From an uncultured Clostridia bacterium (GTDB lineage: Bacteria; Bacillota; Clostridia; Oscillospirales; Acutalibacteraceae), in assembly GCA_947623765.1 (NCBI GenBank), contig CANQIG010000006.1:1-20868 (forward strand): a DNA stretch of 20,868 nt, in the 5' to 3' direction. The position numbers and the translations under genes were made by a program. Shown one piece after another: positions 1 through 6,502 of this stretch. The notes beneath the pieces were generated by a model. That model did not search any database and was not told the origin of the DNA. It was given only the letters and a program-made list of their open reading frames with translations. Position 1 is the stretch's first letter. Every line of letters begins with the position of its first letter.

Positions 1-353
1 AAGCTCTCCAAAGGAACGGCAGTGTTGAGAACACGGTTCGCCCGGTTCTGTCCGTTCCGGACAGCGTCCAGGATCCGATTCTCGGTGCAGCGGTAGGCGT
101 AGGTGGAAAACGCGGCGCCTCCGGAAGGGGAAAATGTACGTGCCGCGAACAAAAGCCCCAGAAGCCCTTCCTGCAGAAGGTCGTCGCGCTCAAAGGGATA
201 GATCCCGCCGAAACGCGCCGTCAGCCGCCGGATCATGCGCATGGAACGCGCGACAAGGACGGAAAACGCGTCCGTGTCGCCCCGCTGAAATGCGCCCGCA
301 AGCGCCTCGTCTGAAGCGCTTGTTTCGTCTTTGATCCTTTCCGTTTCCTTCAT
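1..353 (-). CDS. RNA polymerase sigma factor, SigH-like (partial, N-terminal part)
   Basis: The minus strand reads open from an ATG at 353 to the window edge, about 117 residues with no stop, so the C-terminal part is missing. Residues about 55-95 match sigma-70 region 2: an acidic DDLLQEGLLGLL core-binding helix, then FSTYAYRC and ENRILDAVR of the -10 recognition and melting segment. The following NRANRVLNTAVPLES resembles the LNSYVSLD stretch of sporulation sigma factors of the SigH family. Such proteins direct RNA polymerase to stationary-phase or early sporulation promoters. The start is supported by a GGGAG ribosome site 7 nt upstream and a near-consensus promoter at 383-411. The exact paralogue cannot be fixed because regions 3 and 4 lie outside the window. 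Confidence 0.85.
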   Translation of the reverse strand, partial: MKETERIKDETSASDEALAGAFQRGDTDAFSVLVARSMRMIRRLTARFGGIYPFERDDLLQEGLLGLLFAARTFSPSGGAAFSTYAYRCTENRILDAVRNGQNRANRVLNTAVPLES

Positions 354-382
354 AGGCACGCTCCCGATTACTGCTTGCATTT

Positions 383-411
383 ATAATACAACAATTAACA
401 GTCATTGTCAA
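383..411 (-). promoter_or_regulatory. Promoter of the SigH-like gene
   Basis: On the minus strand a perfect TTGACA (406-411) is followed after 17 nt by TATTAT (383-388). This is a vegetative sigma-A type promoter about 30 nt upstream of the ATG at 353. It is the strongest promoter match in the left intergenic region. Confidence 0.75.
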
Positions 412-488
412 GAAAAGAATTCTGAATTTAACCAATTTTTTTCTTCTGGTTTTTCAAATTTGTCTGTTTCGACAAAAACAACTTTCCC

Positions 489-517
489 TTGCGCGATTTC
501 GACATTTGGTATATAAT
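489..517 (+). promoter_or_regulatory. Promoter of comM
   Basis: A perfect TATAAT lies at 512-517. A weak -35 (TTGCGC, 489-494) precedes it by 17 nt. The start codon of comM follows at 547, preceded by AAGGGGG at 533-539. It is divergent from the sigma factor promoter at 383-411. Confidence 0.6.
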
Positions 518-546
518 GGAACCAGTTTGAGCAAGGGGGCTGCGCG

Positions 547-2076
547 ATGGTTGAAAAAGTTCTCAGCATGGGTCTCTTCGGGATGCAGGCATTCCCGGTG
601 GAAGTGGAGGCGGATCTCTCCGCCGGCCTCCCCGCGTTCGATCTGGTCGGCCTCCCCGACACAGCGGTCAAGGAATCGCGGGACCGCGTCCGCGCAGCGC
701 TCAAAAACTGCGGATTTGAATTTCCGGTCAGCCATATCACAATGAACCTCGCGCCCGCCGACAAACGCAAGGAGGGCCCGATCTACGACCTTCCCCTGCT
801 GATCGCGCTCCTGCGCGTCACGGGACAGCTTCGCGCGGATCTGCGCGATTCCGTCTTTATCGGAGAACTCTCCCTTGGCGGAGACGTCCGGCCCGTGCGC
901 GGCGTGCTCACCATGGCGCTGGAAGCGGCCAGAATGGGTGCCAAGCGCTTCTTTGTCCCCGCTGGAAACGCCCGGGAGGGCTCTGTCGTGGAGGGCATCG
1001 AAGTCTATCCCGTCCCAAACGTTTTCGCCCTTCTGGAACATCTGCGGGGCGGAGCGGCGCTCGAGCCGGTCGAGCCCTACCGCCCAAACGGAAAGCAGTC
1101 GTCCATTCAGCCGGATTTCGCGGACGTGAAGGGCCAGGCGCAGGCAAAGCGCGCTCTGGAGATCGCGGCGAGCGGCGGGCACAACGTCCTTTTGATCGGC
1201 TCGCCGGGCTCGGGGAAAAGTATGCTCGCGAAGCGCCTCCCTTCCATCCTCCCTGAGATGACCTTCGCGGAAATGGTCTCCACCACGGAGATCCATTCGA
1301 TCGCCGGGAAGCTCCCAAGCGATACGCCGCTCATCGAGACGCGCCCCTTCCGCGCCCCGCATCACACGATCTCCGGCGCGGGCCTCTCCGGCGGCGGCTC
1401 AGTGCCGCGCCCCGGGGAGATCTCCCTCGCCCACAACGGCGTCCTCTTTCTGGACGAGCTCCCCGAATTTTCCCGCGCCTCGATGGAGACCATGCGGCAG
1501 CCGCTGGAAAACGGCGTCGTCACGGTCTCGCGCGTCAACGGGACCGTCGAATTTCCCTGCCGCGTCATGCTGGTCGCGGCGATGAACCCCTGCCCGTGCG
1601 GATACTACGGGCATCCAACGCGCCCATGCACCTGCTCTGAGAGCGCCGTACATCGCTATCTGGGCCGCGTCTCCGGCCCTCTGCTGGACAGGATCGACAT
1701 CCACGTCGACGTGCCTCCCGTGGAATTCGACGCGCTCTCGAACACCGAGAAGGAGGAGAGTTCCGCCGCCATCAAGGCACGCGTAGACGCCGCGCGGGCC
1801 ATCCAGCAGGACCGCTTTCGCGGAACCGACGTCCGCTGCAACGCGGAGATCCCGCCGGAAATGCTGCACGAGGTCTGCGAGACGGAAGCTGCTGCCGACG
1901 AGGTCCTGCGCGTCGCCTTTGAGCGGTTCGGCCTCTCCGCGCGCGCCTATGACCGCGTGTTGAAGGTCGCGCGCACGATCGCCGACCTTGACGGCGTGGC
2001 GCGGATCACCGCTGCGCACGCGGCGGAAGCCGTGCGCTACCGCACGCTCGACCGCAAATACTGGAACCGCCGGTAA
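547..2076 (+). CDS. comM: YifB/ComM family Mg-chelatase-like AAA+ ATPase
   Basis: The 509-residue protein has the usual length and all three parts of the YifB/ComM family. The N-terminal ChlI-like domain (about 1-120) includes LPAFDLVGLPDTAVKESRDR. The central AAA+ ATPase (about 185-395) has Walker A GSPGSGKS near residue 217 and Walker B VLFLDELPEF near 300. The C-terminal Mg-chelatase-C domain runs from about 420 to the end. In Gram-negative naturally competent bacteria ComM is a hexameric helicase that extends branch migration of incoming DNA; the role in Firmicutes is less well established. The start is ATG with AAGGGGG 7 nt upstream. The last 272 bp are repeated twice downstream, but the gene itself appears complete and intact. 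Confidence 0.93.
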   Translation: MVEKVLSMGLFGMQAFPVEVEADLSAGLPAFDLVGLPDTAVKESRDRVRAALKNCGFEFPVSHITMNLAPADKRKEGPIYDLPLLIALLRVTGQLRADLRDSVFIGELSLGGDVRPVRGVLTMALEAARMGAKRFFVPAGNAREGSVVEGIEVYPVPNVFALLEHLRGGAALEPVEPYRPNGKQSSIQPDFADVKGQAQAKRALEIAASGGHNVLLIGSPGSGKSMLAKRLPSILPEMTFAEMVSTTEIHSIAGKLPSDTPLIETRPFRAPHHTISGAGLSGGGSVPRPGEISLAHNGVLFLDELPEFSRASMETMRQPLENGVVTVSRVNGTVEFPCRVMLVAAMNPCPCGYYGHPTRPCTCSESAVHRYLGRVSGPLLDRIDIHVDVPPVEFDALSNTEKEESSAAIKARVDAARAIQQDRFRGTDVRCNAEIPPEMLHEVCETEAAADEVLRVAFERFGLSARAYDRVLKVARTIADLDGVARITAAHAAEAVRYRTLDRKYWNRR

Positions 2077-2080
2077 AACC

Positions 2081-2348
2081 GGACCGCTTTCGCGGGACCG
2101 ACGTCCGCTGCAACGCGGAGATCCCGCCGGAAATGCTGCATGAGGTCTGTGAGACAGAACCGGCTGCCGATGAGGTCCTGCGCGTCGCCTTCGAGCGATT
2201 CGGCCTCTCCGCGCGCGCCTACGACCGCGTTTTGAAGGTCGCGCGGACGATCGCCGACCTCGACGGCGCAGCGCGGATCACCGCCGCGCACGCGGCGGAA
2301 GCCGTGCGTTACCGCACGCTCGACCGCAAATACTGGAACCGCCGGTAA
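2081..2348 (+). pseudogene. Second copy of the ComM C-terminal domain
   Basis: This copy encodes about 89 residues nearly identical to the ComM C-terminus, beginning DRFRGTDVRCNAEIPPEM and ending YWNRR before TAA. Only two codons change the protein relative to the true gene end: Ala to Pro in the ETEPAADE stretch and Val to Ala in DGAARI. The first in-frame ATG is at 2133 and would give 71 residues. No well-spaced ribosome site precedes it; the nearest GGAG is about 12 nt away. It has no ATPase domain. It is most simply a duplicated, untranslated gene end, although the excess of silent changes leaves room for translation. Confidence 0.7.
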
Positions 2349-2352
2349 AACC

Positions 2353-2620
2353 GGCTCGCTTCCGCGGGACCGACGTCCGCTGCAACGCGGAGATCCCGCC
2401 GGAAATGTTGCACGAGGTCTGCGGGACGGAACCGGCAGCCGACGAGGTCCTGCGCGTCGCATTCGAGCGGTTCGGCCTCTCCGCGCGCGCCTATGACCGC
2501 GTTTTGAAAGTCGCGCGCACGATCGCTGACCTCGACGGCGCAGCACGGATCACCGCCGCACACGCGGCAGAGGCCGTGCGCTACCGCACGCTCGACCGCA
2601 AATACTGGAACCGCCGGTAA
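2353..2620 (+). pseudogene. Third copy of the ComM C-terminal domain
   Basis: This unit again encodes the complete ComM C-terminal domain and ends YWNRR then TAA at 2618-2620. Compared with the second copy it has Asp to Ala at its first residue and Glu to Gly in GTEPAADE; nearly all other differences are third-base changes. Its first ATG is at 2405, again without a good ribosome site. It shares the Pro and Ala variants of copy 2 but returns to copy 1 bases at several silent sites, so the three copies are mosaics rather than a simple series. Confidence 0.7.
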
Positions 2621-2637
2621 AAAAGAATTTGCCGCAG

Positions 2638-2687
2638 AAAACGGACGCCGCAGGATCCTGCGGCGCCCGTACTTGTATGTCCGTTTT
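2638..2687. terminator. Bidirectional terminator between the comM array and the lysozyme gene
   Basis: Outer arms AAAACGGAC (2638-2646) and GTCCGTTTT (2679-2687) enclose a perfect 20-bp palindrome centred on GGATCC (2646-2665). The plus strand ends in a T-run after the stem, and the minus strand has the matching A/T-rich end. It lies between the last comM-derived stop (2620) and the stop of the convergent gene (2688), as expected for a shared terminator. Confidence 0.75.
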
Positions 2688-5633
2688 TCAGGTGAGGCAA
2701 TCCGGGACCTCATACCCGTATGTGTTTTTCTGATAGTTCGGGCTGGTTTTCCTCGCTTCGTCGTAGTTCGCGTAGGAGAAAACCTTTGCCTCAGCGAGCC
2801 TGCGGTAATACAGGCCGACATAGCACTGCCCGCCCGCTTGGTTCCACTTCACGAGCTCGCTCCCGAAGGTATACGCATCCACGTAATTCAGATCGCGCTG
2901 CATCCCAAAGAGATTGGTCAACCGCACATACCCGCTGCGGACCCAGCCTTCGGTCGCACCATTGGAAACATGGTACCAGATACCGTTCGACGATCCTCCC
3001 CACGCACCGTTCACGTAGAGAAGATCCCCCGCTTTGAACGAGCCGACCGGTCGGTTACTCGCGCTGTGGTCCGAATAGATCCACATATCGTTCGTTGCGG
3101 ATGCGTTCAGGACGGTGTTGCCGAGCCCTTCCGGCAGCCTCACGGCATTCAAGATCACATCGCGCACCGTGCTGCTATTCAGCCAACTTGTGCCCACATT
3201 GTAGGTGAAGCTGACGAGTGCGTCAAACTGGCACTGGCTGATCAGAAGCCCATTGCTCTGTACAAACCGGTTGACCTCCGAAGTGTACGAACCGGCGTTG
3301 ACCGTCTCTGCCAGCATGGCACGAGCCTCGATGGGCGTGAGGTTGTTGTAGAAACTCGTATTCAGAGAAACGACTTTGCCGTAACCGACCGTGGGAACAC
3401 CGACGATCCGATCCGGTTCCACAGTGGAGACATACCCCTCGAAAGATGCGAGGATCTCCAGCATCTCATCGCTCATTCTGCGCTCGTCGGAAGACGTCTG
3501 CGTCACCCCAGCAGTGGAAACCACCAGGACCGTAAACTCCTTATAGCTCTGGCTATAGCCCTGTCCGGAGGTAGAATAGGCGCGCAACGTATACAGACCG
3601 GGCGTCGAGACTTTCGCCTTCGCCGTAAAGACGCGCGTCTGATTGATACCCGTCGTTTCAGAAGTATATGTACTCGTATCATATTCGGCCATGGATCCGA
3701 CGACCTCAAATCGGACCCCGGTCTTTTCCGCATCTGTCACGGCGACCAGGTCAAAAACTGTGTCGACCGGGACTACATTCGGCGATGAATAGGCATACCG
3801 AACCGCTTCCGGCTCCGTGACATTGACCGCCAGCACGGAATCTCCAACTGTGACCCGCGCAGTACCGACGTTCGCGGCGTACAGGAAGACCTGCCCGGAC
3901 GCGCCGGACGTGACGCTCACAATGTTCGAGTCAGAACTCCAAGCACCGTCGCCCTGCGTATAGAAGGTCTGGTATTTCGGGAGGGTGATGGTCTGCGTCG
4001 CCGTAGAACTGTACGGATCGTAGTCTACAACATAGTCATCCGAGACATAACCCTCTTTCCCGTCGCTCGTCCGCACATGGACCCAGTCCAAATTATTGCG
4101 GTCGATGACTTCAAGAATGGTACCAGACTTGACGACGTCGAGTATTTTCCCGCCCAAGCTGGGACTCTCACGGAATCTCAGCTCATCCGCGGTGACTTGA
4201 ACAAATTTCTTCGTCGCCGTAGAACCGGGGACCGGCGTAGCGGTCGGGACCGCCGCGCTGGGATCAAGATCGTCTATGTTGCCGGAGAGGACCGTCACAT
4301 AGGCGGCAGAAAGATAGCCGTTCCTGCCGTCCTCCAGGGAAACACGGTACCAGTCTCCCTCTGACTTGCTTGCAGCAACTTCATAGATGCGGACCGTAGT
4401 TGCCTTCCGGACAATATCGAGAATGGAATAGGTGAATCCCGGGCCCTGCCGGAGGCTGAGATCGGCAAGCGTCATGCCGTAGACCCCGGTCCCTGGGGCG
4501 GGAGATGCCGTCGGGACGGGCGTGCCGGGAACAAGCGAGCCGGAAGTGATCCGAACATACTCCGCATAAACATAGCCCTCGCTTCCGTCCGAAGCCTTTA
4601 CCTTATACCAAGTCTCGCTCGTCTTTTCCAGAATGCTGACCTTTGTGCCGTATCCGAGCTGCCCAAGCGCACCGTACGTCGTTCCAGGTCCTTTGCGAAG
4701 AATAAGCCCATCCTTCGCTGTCACTTCGGCGACGACGCTCTCACCGGGACGGGGCGTCGCACCGACAGGCGCAGTCGGCGCAGGCGTTACAGACGGGGCC
4801 GCCGTCTGCGACGGGGTAGTATACGAAACGATATCCAGATAGATCGAGTAAATGTACCCGGTCTTCGTCGTCGTTCCATTCGAAGTGAAGCGAACACCGA
4901 ACCACTCCGGGTTGCTCATATCCGTCACAGAGACCGTGATCCCTGCCGGAAGGACGTCCACCACAGACGTGCCCGTGCCCTGCCCGCTGCGGACATTGAC
5001 CGTCACGGTCGTCTTCGCGGTCGCCACCTCGGAGGTACCGGAAGGCGCGGGCGTAGCGGTGGCAGTCGGCGCAGAGGTCGTGGTCGTACCGTTCGGGTTC
5101 ACCACGTAAACATCATTCACCAAAACATATCCGCGCGTACCGTCCGACAATTCAACACCGACGAAGCCCGTATTGTTCAGGGAGAAAACAGAGAGCACCA
5201 CGCCGCGTCCAATCGCTCCAACCGTTGAAGAAGAAAGATCTTCACGCTCGTAAAGCTTTGAAGAAGTGAGCGTCGTCGCATAAGCACCAGAAATCAGACC
5301 TCCGCTGGTGCTCGGCGTGGAGGTGGACGGCGTCGACGAGAGATTCAAATATTCCGAGTACACGTATCCGGAATACCGGACACTTCCCATCGTCAAAGAC
5401 ACACCGTACCAATCTGGGTCACTGGTGTCAGTGACGGTCACCGAGGTGCCCGTGGGGATCACCATCAAGGCTTTCGTGTTGGTGCTTTTCCCCTCCCGCA
5501 GGTTGACCCCGGTTGTGGTCGTCGCGGAGATCTCTTCTGCGGAGACCGCCAGCGGGAACGCGCTGAGGAGGAGCACCAGCACCAAGAGAAGAGAGATCCT
5601 TCTCTTCAAAGGTGTTACGGCCATCTTTTGCAT
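2688..5633 (-). CDS. Secreted multi-SH3b cell-wall hydrolase with GH24 lysozyme domain
   Basis: I start this at ATG 5633, because AGGAAGT lies 7 nt upstream; that gives 981 residues. An upstream in-frame ATG at 5696 would add 21 unlikely residues. A signal peptide (KRRISLLLVLVLLLSAFPLAVSA) ends near residue 32. Six SH3b-like domains follow, at about 35-100, 115-180, 200-270, 300-362, 384-450 and 475-540, joined by Thr/Pro-rich linkers. Next comes a beta-rich Ig-like stretch (about 545-705), then a GH24 lysozyme domain. Glu712, Asp721 and Thr728 match the Glu-Asp-Thr triad of T4 lysozyme. After the lysozyme core, a seventh SH3b-like segment (about 848-907) precedes the WNQAGGQ...GLYYRRLAEAKVF tail typical of GH24. 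The role inferred is cleavage or remodelling of peptidoglycan outside the cell. No LPXTG anchor is seen, so wall attachment is probably through SH3b domains. Confidence 0.85.
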   Translation of the reverse strand: MQKMAVTPLKRRISLLLVLVLLLSAFPLAVSAEEISATTTTGVNLREGKSTNTKALMVIPTGTSVTVTDTSDPDWYGVSLTMGSVRYSGYVYSEYLNLSSTPSTSTPSTSGGLISGAYATTLTSSKLYEREDLSSSTVGAIGRGVVLSVFSLNNTGFVGVELSDGTRGYVLVNDVYVVNPNGTTTTSAPTATATPAPSGTSEVATAKTTVTVNVRSGQGTGTSVVDVLPAGITVSVTDMSNPEWFGVRFTSNGTTTKTGYIYSIYLDIVSYTTPSQTAAPSVTPAPTAPVGATPRPGESVVAEVTAKDGLILRKGPGTTYGALGQLGYGTKVSILEKTSETWYKVKASDGSEGYVYAEYVRITSGSLVPGTPVPTASPAPGTGVYGMTLADLSLRQGPGFTYSILDIVRKATTVRIYEVAASKSEGDWYRVSLEDGRNGYLSAAYVTVLSGNIDDLDPSAAVPTATPVPGSTATKKFVQVTADELRFRESPSLGGKILDVVKSGTILEVIDRNNLDWVHVRTSDGKEGYVSDDYVVDYDPYSSTATQTITLPKYQTFYTQGDGAWSSDSNIVSVTSGASGQVFLYAANVGTARVTVGDSVLAVNVTEPEAVRYAYSSPNVVPVDTVFDLVAVTDAEKTGVRFEVVGSMAEYDTSTYTSETTGINQTRVFTAKAKVSTPGLYTLRAYSTSGQGYSQSYKEFTVLVVSTAGVTQTSSDERRMSDEMLEILASFEGYVSTVEPDRIVGVPTVGYGKVVSLNTSFYNNLTPIEARAMLAETVNAGSYTSEVNRFVQSNGLLISQCQFDALVSFTYNVGTSWLNSSTVRDVILNAVRLPEGLGNTVLNASATNDMWIYSDHSASNRPVGSFKAGDLLYVNGAWGGSSNGIWYHVSNGATEGWVRSGYVRLTNLFGMQRDLNYVDAYTFGSELVKWNQAGGQCYVGLYYRRLAEAKVFSYANYDEARKTSPNYQKNTYGYEVPDCLT

Positions 5634-5649
5634 ACGATCTACTTCCTTT

Positions 5650-5674
5650 CTGTAAGGCTGTTCGACTTTACAGC
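5650..5674 (-). promoter_or_regulatory. Alternative hairpins beside the lysozyme ribosome site
   Basis: Just upstream of AGGAAGT, the leader RNA can form either of two exclusive short hairpins. CTGTAA/TTACAG pairs 5668-5673 with 5650-5655, and GCTGT/ACAGC pairs 5670-5674 with 5657-5661. The first abuts the ribosome site. This is seen in sequence only; a regulatory role is a guess. Confidence 0.3.
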
Positions 5675-5793
5675 ATTTTCCAGAGGATCCCGGCAAAAAA
5701 GCGTCAAAATCGCGCCGTTTTTCCGGCTGTCACAAGATTCCCCTTTTCAGCAGGCAGGGACACAATACGCCCGTAAAGGGTTTTATGTTACTC

Positions 5794-5829
5794 ATTGTAC
5801 CATAACGGTTACAAAATTGCAACAATTTT
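5794..5829 (-). promoter_or_regulatory. Promoter of the lysozyme gene with a palindrome over the -35
   Basis: On the minus strand TTGCAA (5817-5822), 17 nt, then TACAAT (5794-5799) preceded by TG forms an extended -10 promoter. It lies about 160 nt upstream of the start codon. The inverted repeat AAAATTG-CAA-CAATTTT (5813-5829) overlaps the -35, and a smaller TAAC-G-GTTA palindrome sits in the spacer. Both are candidate operators. Confidence 0.65.
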
Positions 5830-6440
5830 CGGAATTTTTTCTCAGATCCGCAATATCTTGCGTACCGCTGATTCTTGTTTCCATATCTTGCCCAAATTCT
5901 TGCAGTTTCGGCCTGTTTTGATGTCGGTATTTACGACTTTTTGCGCCCGATCCAGCTCTCATGTAAAGGAAATCACAGGAAAAACTTTACACTGAATATG
6001 GAACGAAAGTGGGAATTATGTCAATATATGGGAACTATGAAACGAGAAACAAAGAAAAACAGCACATCCCCTTGCATCTCCTCTATCTATACTTATACCA
6101 CATCTTCCGAGGAAATACAAGATGAGAACCGCACAAAAATCTCTTCTTTCTCTTTTTCTTTTTCCAAATCGATCAGGAATGCTTCCTCAAGTCCATCCTT
6201 CGCCCCAAGACGAACTCTTCCCTGCCATTCTGCCCGTCGTTTTCGGTTACATCTCCCCCTTCTTTCCCCGTCGAGCAATGCTCTGGCAACCGCAACATTG
6301 ACACCCGAATTATGTTTCCTTGAAGCTCGCAACACGTATAGGAGCGCAGCTTTTCGTTCATTCGTAAACGTGAAGAAGTCTCTGTTCTGCGGTGCAATAA
6401 ACGGCTTTTCCTACCTAACCTTTTCTCCCTTTCCCCACTT
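5830..6440. other. AT-richer intergenic stretch without a convincing gene
   Basis: About 600 bp between the lysozyme promoter and the ackA terminator are AT-richer than the surroundings. No open frame in it shows family motifs, a ribosome site and the high third-position GC of its neighbours together. It holds an orphan minus-strand promoter (6092-6120). It also holds a second possible minus-strand promoter: a perfect TTGACA (about 6022-6027) with a weak CATATT. An inverted repeat, TGTAAAG/CTTTACA, lies at 5962-5968 and 5985-5991. It could be a long leader, a small RNA locus or decayed coding sequence. Confidence 0.5.
6092..6120 (-). promoter_or_regulatory. Orphan promoter in the lysozyme-ackA gap
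   Basis: Minus-strand TTGTAT (6115-6120), 17 nt, TATAAG (6092-6097), with TG one base before the -10. No convincing gene follows for about 290 bp until the lysozyme promoter. It may start a small RNA or a longer, roughly 450-nt leader of the lysozyme mRNA. Confidence 0.4.
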
Positions 6441-6480
6441 CAAAGAAAAAGCCGCCGCGCTCCAATGGGAACGCGGCAGC
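6441..6480 (-). terminator. Rho-independent terminator of ackA
   Basis: A 13-bp stem with two G-U pairs (arms 6451-6463 and 6468-6480) and a 4-nt CATT loop is followed on the minus strand by TTTTTCTTTG. It sits about 20 nt after the ackA stop at 6503. Confidence 0.85.
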
Positions 6481-6502
6481 CATATCTTTGTTTGAAATTG
6501 GA

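Larger units (their letters stand above)
1809..2624 (+). repeat. Three tandem 272-bp units of the comM 3' end
   Basis: The segment beginning at 1809 (ggaccgctttcgcgg) recurs at 2081 and, slightly changed, at 2353. Each unit carries the whole C-terminal domain and its TAA; the stops are at 2074, 2346 and 2618. Units 1 and 2 both end in TAAAACC; unit 3 ends in TAAAAAA. By hand count, units 1 and 2 differ at about 17 positions in 15 codons, of which 13 codons are synonymous. Units 2 and 3 differ in about 20 codons, of which about 18 are synonymous. The unit is 272 nt, so each copy lies in the -1 frame relative to the one before. Confidence 0.95.

Noticed and set aside
1809..2624. Reading the 272-bp repeat as a CRISPR or mobile element
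   Set aside because: The unit is coding sequence of comM, has no spacers, terminal inverted repeats or target-site duplication, and no transposase lies near.
2673..3788. Long plus-strand frame opposite the lysozyme gene
   Set aside because: It is the mirror of a real gene with a signal peptide, repeat domains and catalytic residues. It has no ribosome site and shows no family match.
5634..5793. A c-di-AMP or c-di-GMP riboswitch in the lysozyme leader
   Set aside because: Neither known consensus could be matched by eye; only short hairpins are present.
6093..6335. Minus-strand 80-codon charged frame in the same gap
   Set aside because: It starts at a GTG without a ribosome site, shows no motif, and ends inside the orphan promoter. 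It may be decayed sequence, but coding is not supported.
5875..6495. Plus-strand open frame in the intergenic gap, Ser-rich, about 206 codons
   Set aside because: It has no ribosome site or family motif and runs through the ackA terminator. Its Ser/Phe-rich composition reflects AT/CT-rich DNA, and its third-position GC is unlike the real genes.
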